A DNA stretch of 64,000 nucleotides, taken from NCBI GenBank assembly GCA_000751555.1, contig CCEZ01000074.1, forward strand, positions 112,890 through 176,889, read 5' to 3'. Source of the stretch: Anaerosalibacter massiliensis. GTDB lineage: Bacteria; Bacillota; Clostridia; Tissierellales; Sporanaerobacteraceae. This document shows, piece after piece, positions 56,516 to 64,000 of this stretch. The stretch's first letter is position 1. Each line of letters starts with the position of its first letter. Below the pieces are notes generated by a model, which was not told the DNA's origin, did not search any database, and was given only the letters and a program-made list of their open reading frames with translations. A program made the position numbers and the translations under genes.

Positions 56516-56544
56516 TTGAAATTTTAAGTATTATATTATATATT
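56516..56544 (+). promoter_or_regulatory. Promoter of the argS T-box transcript
   Basis: TTGAAA (56516-56521), 17-nt spacer, TATATT (56539-56544), directly after the mutS2 stop codon. Confidence 0.75.
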
Positions 56545-56576
56545 AATAATTAAACAAATTAATAAAGGAAAATTCT

Positions 56577-56788
56577 ATGAAGAGGAGAGTAGAATATAAT
56601 TTTGTTAAAGAGAACTAGGGATGGTGGGAGCTTAGTACAAATTTATATTTGAAAAGAACCTTGGAGAATACATCTGAAATGAGTAGGATGATACGTTTAT
56701 AGCGTTATGAAAACAAGTGGGCAATTTGCCAATAAGAGTGGTAACACGGAGTTAACCTTCGTCTCTATATAGAGACGAAGGTTTTTTA
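56577..56788 (+). promoter_or_regulatory. T-box riboswitch, arginine (argS leader)
   Basis: AGGAGAGTAGAAT stem I start, GATGGTGGGAGC distal-loop region, probable specifier AGA (Arg) at 56655-56657 in TGAAAAGAACC, a variant T-box sequence AAGAGTGGTAACACGG ending at 56749, and a terminator with a perfect 30-nt palindrome at 56754-56783 followed by TTT. The T-box core departs from the common AGGGTGGNACC by AGAGTGGTAAC. Confidence 0.88.
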
Positions 56789-56809
56789 AATATGAAGGGA
56801 GGATTTAAT

Positions 56810-58510
56810 ATGATTAATTTTAAAAATGAAGTAGCAAAATTAATTTCAGAATTAGATAATAATCTAGACAGAAAAGAAATAATGTCCCTAATTGAAGTAC
56901 CTCCATCCTATGAAATGGGAGATTATGCTTTTCCATGTTTCAAGTTGGCTAAGGTATTTAGGAAAGCACCGAATCTTATTGCAGAGGATATAGTTTGCAA
57001 GATAGGAGAAAATGATTATTTTGATAAGATAGAAAGTAAAGGGCCTTATGTAAACTTTTTTATTGATAGGACAATTTTTACAGAAACTGTCCTTAAAGAA
57101 ATAAAGAATAAAAAAGAAAACTATGGTTCTTCAGATATAGGTAAAGAAAAAACTGTTATAGTAGAATATTCATCACCTAATATAGCTAAACCTTTCCATA
57201 TTGGTCATATAAGGACTACAATTATAGGTCATGCTCTTTATAGAATATATAGTTTCTTAGGATATGATACAGTGGCCATAAATCACTTAGGAGATTATGG
57301 AACTCAATTTGGAAAACTAATTGTGGCTTATAAAAAATGGGGCGATAGGACTACTGTAGAGAAAGATCCTATTAATGAACTATTAAAATTATATGTTAAA
57401 TTTCATGAGGAAGCAGAGAAAGAAGTTAACCTTGATGATGAAGCTAGAAGATGGTTTAAGAAATTAGAAGATGGTGATGAAGAGGCATTTGAACTATGGA
57501 AATGGATGAGAGATATAAGCTTAAGAGAATTCAATAAAGTATATGATATGTTAGGAATTGAATTTGATTCTTTTACAGGAGAGAGTTTCTATTCAGATAA
57601 AATGCCAAAAGTAGTTGAAGATCTTCAGGATAAAGGTCTTTTAATTAAATCACAAGGCGCTGATATAGTAGATTTAGAACCTTTTAATATGCCACCAGCT
57701 TTAATAAGGAAAAGTGATGGCTCTACATTATATATAACTAGAGATATAGCTGCAGCTATTTATAGAAAGGAACATTATGATTTTTATAAAAATATTTATG
57801 TAGTAGGTTCAGAGCAAAATCTTCATTTTAAACAATGGAGGAAAATTATAGATTTAATGGGATATGATTGGGCAGATGATTGTATACATGTAACCTTTGG
57901 AATGGTAAGTTTAGAAGATGGTACTTTGTCCACTAGAAAAGGCAAAGTAGTCTTCTTAGAAGATGTATTTAAGAAAGCAGTAGAAAAAACGAGAGATATT
58001 ATAGAAGAAAGAAATCCAAATTTAGAAAATAAAGAAGAAGTAGCAAAACAGGTAGGTATAGGGGCTATTGTATTTCAAGAATTATTTAATGGTAGAATAA
58101 AAGATTATACTTTCTCATGGGATAAAACTTTAAGCTTTGAAGGGGAGACAGGTCCCTATGTTCAATATGCCCATGCTAGGGCAAATAGCTTATTGGAAAA
58201 AGGAAATTTTTTGGTAGAAGATGAAATTGACTATTCATTATTAAAAAGGGATGAAGAAATAGATATTATAAGGCTTTTATATGATTTTCCTAATGTAATA
58301 ATAGATAGTGCAGAAAAAAATGAACCATCTTTCATAACAAGACATATAGCAGAAATTGCAAAGTCATTCAATAGATTTTATCACAATTGTCCAATACTTA
58401 ATGAAGAAGAAAGTCTAAGAAAATCAAGACTTCACTTAGTCTACGCCACAAAATTAGTAATAAATACAGGGCTTTCGTTATTAGGAATAGAAGCTCCTAA
58501 CAAAATGTAA
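56810..58510 (+). CDS. argS: Arginyl-tRNA synthetase
   Basis: 566-aa class I synthetase. N-terminal Add-1 domain (about 1-95), HIGH motif in SSPNIAKPFHIGHIRTTIIG (about 116-135), the KMSKS equivalent as LSTRKGKVVFLED (about 370-382; ArgRS often lacks the canonical form), and C-terminal DALR helical domain (about 440-566). ATG 56810 is chosen because GGGAGG lies 7 nt upstream; ATG 56792 precedes that RBS. Confidence 0.96.
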   Translation: MINFKNEVAKLISELDNNLDRKEIMSLIEVPPSYEMGDYAFPCFKLAKVFRKAPNLIAEDIVCKIGENDYFDKIESKGPYVNFFIDRTIFTETVLKEIKNKKENYGSSDIGKEKTVIVEYSSPNIAKPFHIGHIRTTIIGHALYRIYSFLGYDTVAINHLGDYGTQFGKLIVAYKKWGDRTTVEKDPINELLKLYVKFHEEAEKEVNLDDEARRWFKKLEDGDEEAFELWKWMRDISLREFNKVYDMLGIEFDSFTGESFYSDKMPKVVEDLQDKGLLIKSQGADIVDLEPFNMPPALIRKSDGSTLYITRDIAAAIYRKEHYDFYKNIYVVGSEQNLHFKQWRKIIDLMGYDWADDCIHVTFGMVSLEDGTLSTRKGKVVFLEDVFKKAVEKTRDIIEERNPNLENKEEVAKQVGIGAIVFQELFNGRIKDYTFSWDKTLSFEGETGPYVQYAHARANSLLEKGNFLVEDEIDYSLLKRDEEIDIIRLLYDFPNVIIDSAEKNEPSFITRHIAEIAKSFNRFYHNCPILNEEESLRKSRLHLVYATKLVINTGLSLLGIEAPNKM

Positions 58511-58522
58511 AGGAGAATACGA

Positions 58523-59491
58523 ATGGAAGAAAAGAAGGTTATAAACTTTCTTTTAAATATATTTAATATGATTGATGAAGATGAAGAAAAAAAATATATA
58601 TCAGAAATAACAGTTTTAACTATAAAAAGTCTTATGCCATCAAAAAAAGTAGTAGGAACTAAAGTAGATTATAAAAGATTTCATGAAGAAATGAGACTTT
58701 GGTATTATTATAGAAATGGAGAAAACCCATCTATCTTAAATAGTATAGAATTATCTGATACAGATATATATTTGAATGGTATAGATTATAGCCTTTATAT
58801 TAGATTGGCTCCTATAGTATTTTCTAATAGCCAATGGGAGATTATTAAGAATGAAGTATTGAAAAATATATTATATACTACAGGTAATATAAAGATGATA
58901 TTAGAGGGAGTATTATTATCTAAAATATTATTTTTAACAGCAAATAATAGTGAAGATATTGTTTTGGAATTGAAAGATGAGATAATATCTTTTTCTCAAG
59001 TGGATTTTTTAGATAGATACTCTAGATTTTTCAGAGTGCCGCCAGATGAATATTATAAAAAATTTGCTATAGACTTTGAGAGAAACAGAATAGAAATAAT
59101 AAATTTACTTAATGGCATATCTTCAAATAGTTTTAATATTTTAGAAGAAGCCTTATTAGTAATTAAAGAAAATACTATAGAAGATAAATTTCATATTTTT
59201 TCTAAAGGATTATATTTTATGAAAAACAATATTTATATTGACAGCAAAGAAAGTTTAAAATTTCAACAAGATTTATGTCACTATATTTGGAGTTTAAATA
59301 AAGGAAGGATTGATCCTAAACTTTTAAGTATTGAAAAATATTATTTACCAGATATATTTTCATTTAATGAAGGTGAGGAATTCTTTCATTCTTTACTAAA
59401 TAGATGTAAGGTTCTTAAAAAAGAAAAAATATCAGGAAAAATGAAAGTTTATATTTCCACAAAATCAGGCATATATATATTTAAAAAATAA
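58523..59491 (+). CDS. Hypothetical protein of unknown function
   Basis: 322 aa, no family recognised. Soluble, mostly helical, no signal peptide or membrane segment. Noticeable stretches are FHEEMRLWYYYRNGENPSIL (about 50-69) and SQVDFLDRYSRFFRVPPDEY (about 165-184). There are only two Cys and no obvious metal or nucleotide motif. It follows argS by 12 bp with AAAGGAG before ATG, so it is co-transcribed with argS, and it ends at a terminator. Confidence 0.75.
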   Translation: MEEKKVINFLLNIFNMIDEDEEKKYISEITVLTIKSLMPSKKVVGTKVDYKRFHEEMRLWYYYRNGENPSILNSIELSDTDIYLNGIDYSLYIRLAPIVFSNSQWEIIKNEVLKNILYTTGNIKMILEGVLLSKILFLTANNSEDIVLELKDEIISFSQVDFLDRYSRFFRVPPDEYYKKFAIDFERNRIEIINLLNGISSNSFNILEEALLVIKENTIEDKFHIFSKGLYFMKNNIYIDSKESLKFQQDLCHYIWSLNKGRIDPKLLSIEKYYLPDIFSFNEGEEFFHSLLNRCKVLKKEKISGKMKVYISTKSGIYIFKK

Positions 59492-59518
59492 AGACCCTCT
59501 ATTATGAGGGTCTATTTT
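59492..59518. terminator. Bidirectional terminator after the argS unit
   Basis: 8-bp stem AGACCCTC (59492-59499) / GAGGGTCT (59506-59513) followed by ATTTTTC. It overlaps the stop codon region of the convergent small gene. Confidence 0.82.
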
Positions 59519-59706
59519 TCTAAATAGTTTAGGAATTCTTCTTCACTACTGTCTGCAAGTAAACTTAGTTCCTTTATTATATTATTTTTTAAAGTTAAAA
59601 AATCTGTTTGATTAGTCTTTTCTCCAGTATATTCAAGTGCTTCAAGAATTATTAACATATCTTTTTTAGACATTTCGGCAATAGAAATTTTATCAAATTC
59701 GTGCAT
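59512..59706 (-). CDS. Small hypothetical protein
   Basis: 64 aa, acidic, two predicted helices (MHEFDKISIAEMSKKDMLII and the Leu/Glu-rich C-terminal half). No family recognised. On the minus strand GGGGAGG lies about 10 nt before the ATG at 59706; an upstream in-frame ATG at 59715 is too close to that site. It shares a bidirectional terminator with the convergent gene, and has a divergent gap to the radical SAM gene. These points support a real gene. Confidence 0.6.
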   Translation of the reverse strand: MHEFDKISIAEMSKKDMLIILEALEYTGEKTNQTDFLTLKNNIIKELSLLADSSEEEFLNYLEK

Positions 59707-59884
59707 ATAGTTCATTCCTCCCCTAAATATTAATCATACTCTTCCTAATTAAGTAATATTCTATATAGTTTAACAAAATCCTTTTTTATAGTAAAAAAAG
59801 CTACAAAATGCTTTTATTTTTATAAATAGTTTTAAAGGTCTTGTGCTATAATGTAATTAATCAAAAGAAAAGGAAGGATAGATA

Positions 59885-61651
59885 ATGAAAACAATAATAA
59901 CTACTTTGAATTCTAAATTTATACACTCGTCATTATCCGTTAGATACTTAAAAAGCATATGTAGGGATATTCCAAATATAGAGGTGTATGAGTTTACAAT
60001 AAATCAAAATAAAGATTATATAGCTGGGGAAATTTATAAAACAAAACCAGATATTGTAGCTTTTTCTTGTTATATTTGGAATCTAGAAGAAACTTTAAAT
60101 ATATGTGAAGTACTGAAAATTGTAAATCCTAGCATAAAGATAGTACTAGGAGGCCCAGAAGTTTCCTTTGACGGAGAGAATATACTTAAAAAATATAGTT
60201 TTATAGATTTTATAATATATGGAGAGGGAGAGCTAACTTTTAGGGAACTTATTATTAGGCTTATAGATAAAAAAGAGAAGTATATGGATATAAAAGGTTT
60301 AATATATAGGGAAAAGGAGAAAGTAATAATAAATGAGCCTAGACCTCTAATTAAAAATTTAGATACAATTCCTTCACCATATGAAGAATTGTCTGGATTA
60401 AAAAATAAAATAGTATACTATGAAAGCTCAAGAGGATGCCCTTTTAACTGCCAGTTCTGTCTTTCTTCAACTATAAAAGGAGTAAGATTTTTTAGTTTAG
60501 ATAGGGTAAAAGAAGATTTAGGAAAACTCATAGATGCCAAGGTAAGACAAGTTAAATTTGTAGATAGAACTTTTAATACTAAAAAAGAATATGCAATGGA
60601 AATAATGAAATTTATTATGGATAAAGATCCTAAAAATATGAATTTTCATTTTGAAGTAACAGCCCATTTATTAGATAAAGAAATGTTAGATTTTTTAAGT
60701 AAAGCTAAAGAAGGACTTTTCCAATTTGAAATTGGAATCCAATCAACAAATCCAGAAACTATAAAGGCAATAGGTAGGACTACGGATATAGAAAAGGCAA
60801 AAGAAGTAACTAAAATTATAAAAAGCTATAAAAACATACATCAACATTTAGATTTGATTGCAGGTCTTCCGTATGAAGACTATAATACTTTTAGAGATTC
60901 TTTTAATGAGATATATGAATTAAGGCCAGAAAAACTTCAGTTAGGGTTTTTAAAACTGCTTAAAGGATCTGGTTTAAGAAAAAATAAAGAGAAATATGGA
61001 TTTAAATTTTTGGATAGACCTCCTTATGAGGTTTTAGCAACAGAATATATTTCTTATGATGAAATGCTAAAACTAAAGACGATAGAAGATTTGTTAGAAA
61101 AATACGGAAATGAAAGTAGTTTTGAAAATTCACTTCAGTATATTATAAAAAATTATTATGATAGTCCTTTTTGTTTTTATGAAAAATTTGCTTGTTATTG
61201 GGAAGAAAAAGAATATCATAAATTATCTCATAGTAAAAAAAAGCTTTATAAAATATTATATGAATTTTATAAGGATGTAGTTAGAAAGAATTTAAATATA
61301 TTTAATGAAATATTAAAATTTGATTATATTACAAATAATGTGGATTTTAATATTCCTAATTATATAAATAGAGTAGATGTAGATAAATTAAGAAGTGAAA
61401 GACATGATTTTTTACAGAACTATGAGAATTTATTAGAGTATCTACCTAGTTATAAAAATATATCTCCAAGAAAAATTATTAATGAAGTACATTTTGAGAC
61501 ATTTAATTTTAATATTATTGACTTTATTGATAACAATTATAGAGTTAAAGAATTAAGGAAAATGAAAACAACTTTATTATTTATTTATAAAAATAATAAA
61601 GCTTTAAATAAATGTGAAGTAAGAGATGTTACAGATAAATTTAATTCATAG
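59885..61651 (+). CDS. B12-binding-domain radical SAM protein (DUF4080 type)
   Basis: 588 aa. N-terminal cobalamin-binding-like domain (about 1-130; KPDIVAFSCYIWNLEETLNI and IVLGGPEVSFD), radical SAM core with the 4Fe-4S motif CPFNCQFC in YESSRGCPFNCQFCLSS (about 179-195), GIQSTNPETIKAIGRTTD typical of this subgroup, and a C-terminal DUF4080 region (about 380-588). There is no DxHxxG box, so B12 may not be bound. Substrate unknown. Extended -10 element TGCTATAAT lies about 40 nt upstream, with AAGGAAGG before ATG. Confidence 0.88.
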   Translation: MKTIITTLNSKFIHSSLSVRYLKSICRDIPNIEVYEFTINQNKDYIAGEIYKTKPDIVAFSCYIWNLEETLNICEVLKIVNPSIKIVLGGPEVSFDGENILKKYSFIDFIIYGEGELTFRELIIRLIDKKEKYMDIKGLIYREKEKVIINEPRPLIKNLDTIPSPYEELSGLKNKIVYYESSRGCPFNCQFCLSSTIKGVRFFSLDRVKEDLGKLIDAKVRQVKFVDRTFNTKKEYAMEIMKFIMDKDPKNMNFHFEVTAHLLDKEMLDFLSKAKEGLFQFEIGIQSTNPETIKAIGRTTDIEKAKEVTKIIKSYKNIHQHLDLIAGLPYEDYNTFRDSFNEIYELRPEKLQLGFLKLLKGSGLRKNKEKYGFKFLDRPPYEVLATEYISYDEMLKLKTIEDLLEKYGNESSFENSLQYIIKNYYDSPFCFYEKFACYWEEKEYHKLSHSKKKLYKILYEFYKDVVRKNLNIFNEILKFDYITNNVDFNIPNYINRVDVDKLRSERHDFLQNYENLLEYLPSYKNISPRKIINEVHFETFNFNIIDFIDNNYRVKELRKMKTTLLFIYKNNKALNKCEVRDVTDKFNS

Positions 61652-61665
61652 AAGGAGGAATAATA

Positions 61666-62424
61666 TTGGACTTATTTAGGGACATATTTCTTATAAATTT
61701 ATCAGCATCAAAAAAGGCTTCTAAAGGGTTTTATAAAAACTGGCTTATTGTATTTACAGGGCTTGCATATACTTTTTTGAATATAATAATTTTTAGCATT
61801 ACTGGTTTATTATTTAAAGGTGTATTAAGCATGTTAGCTGGGATTATAGTAGCTATAGTAACTAGTAGTTTAATTTCTAACTACTTTTATCTTTTATACA
61901 ATGTAATTAAATATAATAAATTTACTTTCCAAGATTTTAAAGATGGATTTGGCCATTTTCTTTGGAAAGTATATGGAATATTTTTTATAGCATGGTTGGT
62001 AAGTTTTTTATTAGGGGGATTAAGGGGAATATTATCTGGTTCAGTTAGTAGATTAAATGCAATCATCAATATTTTAATACTAGTAATATTTAATCCATTA
62101 CCAGAAATAATCTATCAAAAATCTTTATCTCCATGGGAATCTATAGTTTATTCTTTTGAATTTATGAAAGAAAATTGGGCTAATTGGTTATTACCAAATG
62201 TAATATTCTTTTTTATAATGTATAAGTTTACTGGAAATGCATTAACAGATATATTTACAACTCATTTAAACTATAATTTAGATATTAGCATTTTGGGATT
62301 ATTAAAATATCTATTGGGACAAGTGCTATTTTCCTTTATAATGATATATAGAGGTTTCTTATTTGAGATTTTGAGTACTAGCACTAGGAGAAAAAGATTT
62401 TATATGAAAAAATTTTATGATTAG
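61666..62424 (+). CDS. Hypothetical integral membrane protein
   Basis: 252 aa with about six hydrophobic segments (roughly 28-50, 52-78, 100-120, 132-150, 170-190, 210-235). No family recognised with confidence. N-terminus LFRDIFLINLSASKKASKGF is cytoplasmic-looking. TTG start at 61666 supported by AAGGAGGAA 6-7 nt upstream. It lies 14 nt after the radical SAM gene and 13 nt before the TPR gene, so the three form an operon. Confidence 0.75.
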   Translation: MDLFRDIFLINLSASKKASKGFYKNWLIVFTGLAYTFLNIIIFSITGLLFKGVLSMLAGIIVAIVTSSLISNYFYLLYNVIKYNKFTFQDFKDGFGHFLWKVYGIFFIAWLVSFLLGGLRGILSGSVSRLNAIINILILVIFNPLPEIIYQKSLSPWESIVYSFEFMKENWANWLLPNVIFFFIMYKFTGNALTDIFTTHLNYNLDISILGLLKYLLGQVLFSFIMIYRGFLFEILSTSTRRKRFYMKKFYD

Positions 62425-62437
62425 TAGGTGATAAATT

Positions 62438-63559
62438 ATGGAATTAAATGATTATTTTAAAGAAAAAACTGAAAATCTGTCTTTTATTGAGTTGAAGGCA
62501 AATTCTTATATAGAAATAAATGATTATAAAATTAAAGATTATATACCATTACCAATTATTACAGATACCCTTATTGATGAAATCAAAGCTGGAGAAATGG
62601 ATGAAGATATAAAGGTTTCCAATTTGATTGAAGGTATAATATATACTTTAGGGGTAGATCCACAGTTTAAATATGTAAATGAATATAAAGATATACTTTT
62701 TGCTTATAATTCTAGAATTAAAGAATATATATTCCATATTGGCGTAAAAAATTTAATGGAAGAAAAAATAGATAAAGCTATGATTTGTTTTAGAGCATTA
62801 TTAATCATTGATAAAGATAATGTAGAGGGATTATTTAACTATGGAATTTCTTTAGAAGAAAAAGCTAAAGAATTTTTCAAATTAGAAAATAAAGAGAAAG
62901 GAGATGTATTTTTAAAAGAAGCAGTTAAAAGAGTAGAAACAATACTAGATATTTCACCAGAATATTCTTTAGCATATTATAAATTAGGATATTATTATAA
63001 ATATTATGGACAATTTTTAAAAGCTAGGCTTATATGGGAAAAGTTTATGGTTTTAGATAAAGATGGAGAGAGAAAACAGGAAATAAGGGAAGAACTAGAT
63101 ATTATAGAAGATGATTCAGATTATGAAGAAGGATGTAATTTACTTTTTTCAGGAAGGCATAAAGAAGCAATTGAAAAATTTATAAATCTAAAAGGTGGAC
63201 ATGATTGTTGGAATTTAAATTATATGATAGGTCTTTCTTATAAGGGTATTGGTGATATAAATAAGGCCATAGAGTATTTTGTGAAAGCATTAGAATTAAA
63301 CGAAAATGAAGTAAATATATATAATGAATTAGGAATATGTTTATTTTCTATTGGAAACTTTGAAGAAGCTATAGAAATATTTACAAGAGGAGCTGAAATA
63401 GACAGAAAGGATTATAAAATAATATGTAATCGAGGAATTGCTTATTTCCAATTAGGAATGATAGAAAAAGCTATTGAAGACATAGATAAGGCTTATAAGA
63501 TAAATCCTCAAGATGAAGCGGTTAATAGATTTAGAAATGAGTTAAAATATGATGCTTAA
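62438..63559 (+). CDS. TPR-repeat protein
   Basis: 373 aa. N-terminal unique region (about 1-95), then tetratricopeptide repeats. Clear units: LMEEKIDKAMICFRALLIID (about 107-126), YMIGLSYKGIGDINKAIEYF (about 267-286), IYNELGICLFSIGNFEEAIE (about 301-320) and ICNRGIAYFQLGMIEKAIED (about 335-354). Protein-protein interaction scaffold; partner unknown, perhaps the membrane protein encoded just upstream. Last gene before the rRNA promoter region. Confidence 0.85.
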   Translation: MELNDYFKEKTENLSFIELKANSYIEINDYKIKDYIPLPIITDTLIDEIKAGEMDEDIKVSNLIEGIIYTLGVDPQFKYVNEYKDILFAYNSRIKEYIFHIGVKNLMEEKIDKAMICFRALLIIDKDNVEGLFNYGISLEEKAKEFFKLENKEKGDVFLKEAVKRVETILDISPEYSLAYYKLGYYYKYYGQFLKARLIWEKFMVLDKDGERKQEIREELDIIEDDSDYEEGCNLLFSGRHKEAIEKFINLKGGHDCWNLNYMIGLSYKGIGDINKAIEYFVKALELNENEVNIYNELGICLFSIGNFEEAIEIFTRGAEIDRKDYKIICNRGIAYFQLGMIEKAIEDIDKAYKINPQDEAVNRFRNELKYDA

Positions 63560-63797
63560 GATATATTATTTGTAAAATATAGTAGAATAGTAAATATATT
63601 TTGAAGAAAAAGTAGGAAAAACAAAGAAATATAGAGGTAAAATGAATTAAGAAGATAAAATCTCCTGAAAATCAATATAAACGAAGTTGAACTGTTTTTA
63701 AAAACATGTTAAGTTATTAATTGTCCTTTGAAATAGGAAAATATAAAATTAAAGATATAAAGCTTAAGAAAAAAATGAAGATTTTTTAAAAAGACTA
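63560..63797. other. Intergenic region before the rRNA-type promoters
   Basis: Very A-rich, no ORF of note and no clear terminator. Nothing further recognised. Confidence 0.4.
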
Positions 63798-63826
63798 TTG
63801 ACAAGGATAGAAAAACATGATAAAAT
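63798..63826 (+). promoter_or_regulatory. rRNA operon promoter P1
   Basis: TTGACA (63798-63803), 17-nt spacer, TAAAAT (63821-63826). Confidence 0.82.
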
Positions 63827-63885
63827 TTTAAATTGTTGCTTGAAATATTAATTAGATTTACTAAATAAATAATTTAAAAAAACAG

Positions 63886-63914
63886 TTGACAAACATTACA
63901 GAATATGCTATATT
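63886..63914 (+). promoter_or_regulatory. rRNA operon promoter P2
   Basis: TTGACA (63886-63891), 17-nt spacer, TATATT (63909-63914). Spaced 88 nt from P1. The following leader contains AGAACCTAGAAAATTGAACAG, close to the sequence that commonly precedes 16S rRNA in clostridia, so a 16S gene is expected just past the window. Confidence 0.85.
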
Positions 63915-64000
63915 AGATAAGCAACTCAAAAGAACCTAGAAAATTGAACAGTGTAAAAAGTCCTTAAGTTAATAACTTTAAATTAAAACTTAAGTTCATA

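Noticed and set aside
63560..63797. Small gene or structured RNA between the TPR gene and the rRNA promoters
   Set aside because: No ORF with a plausible start and RBS, and no stable hairpins stand out from the A-rich background.

Overview
The window comes from a low-GC, anaerobic, endospore-forming Firmicute (Clostridia/Tissierellia type). The evidence is AT-rich codon use, an alpha/beta-type small acid-soluble spore protein (31164-31364), a YtxC-like sporulation protein next to thrS, T-box leaders before thrS and argS, an L20-type leader before infC-rpmI-rplT, and a set of selenoenzyme-type purine hydroxylase and formimino-transfer genes typical of purine-fermenting clostridia. The species cannot be named from sequence alone.

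Region 1 (1-7440) is a sugar PTS operon: a PRD/EIIB/EIIA-domain regulator, EIIC, a MupG-family (DUF871) hydrolase, EIIA, EIIB and a GH1 6-phospho-beta-glucosidase. It is bracketed by two diverged ~218-bp direct repeats, each with two hairpins, which suggests the operon was inserted or duplicated as a module.

Region 2 (7441-27348) is the most interesting part. It is a purine catabolism island built around a bacterial microcompartment (BMC). It holds an NCS2 permease, a PucR-type regulator, a cyclase-family hydrolase, a dihydropyrimidinase-like amidohydrolase with an unusual insert, an isochorismatase-family amidohydrolase, UbiX and UbiD, three BMC-H shell proteins, a BMC-P pentamer, a BMC-type flavoprotein, a 109-residue protein with three EP-like helices, adenine deaminase, an AzgA permease, a four-gene purine hydroxylase whose molybdenum subunit is split in two, and a formimidoyltransferase. 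No aldehyde dehydrogenase, phosphotransacylase or alcohol dehydrogenase is present. The gene set maps almost step for step onto the classical clostridial xanthine fermentation (xanthine -> 4-ureido-5-imidazolecarboxylate -> 4-amino-5-imidazolecarboxylate -> 4-aminoimidazole -> 4-imidazolone -> formiminoglycine -> glycine + formimino-THF). I propose that the middle steps, including a prFMN (UbiD) decarboxylation, run inside the compartment. The island ends in an IS110 transposase relic next to the 3' end of a destroyed hypoxanthine phosphoribosyltransferase gene.

Region 3 (27353-34660) holds asd-dapA-dapB (minus strand), a CPBP protease, the SASP, a sirtuin, a methyltransferase, a cold-shock protein, Hsp33 and a tRNA-Phe/Gly/Cys cluster with a broken tRNA-Cys copy.

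Region 4 (34677-63560) is core translation and housekeeping: ytxC, hisS, T-box-thrS, an FtsH-like protease, pepV, infC-rpmI-rplT, ktrB-ktrA, a TrmH-family methyltransferase, pheST, zapA, a U32 peptidase, mutS2, T-box-argS, a B12-radical SAM protein and a TPR protein. The window ends in tandem strong promoters and a leader that look like the start of an rRNA operon.
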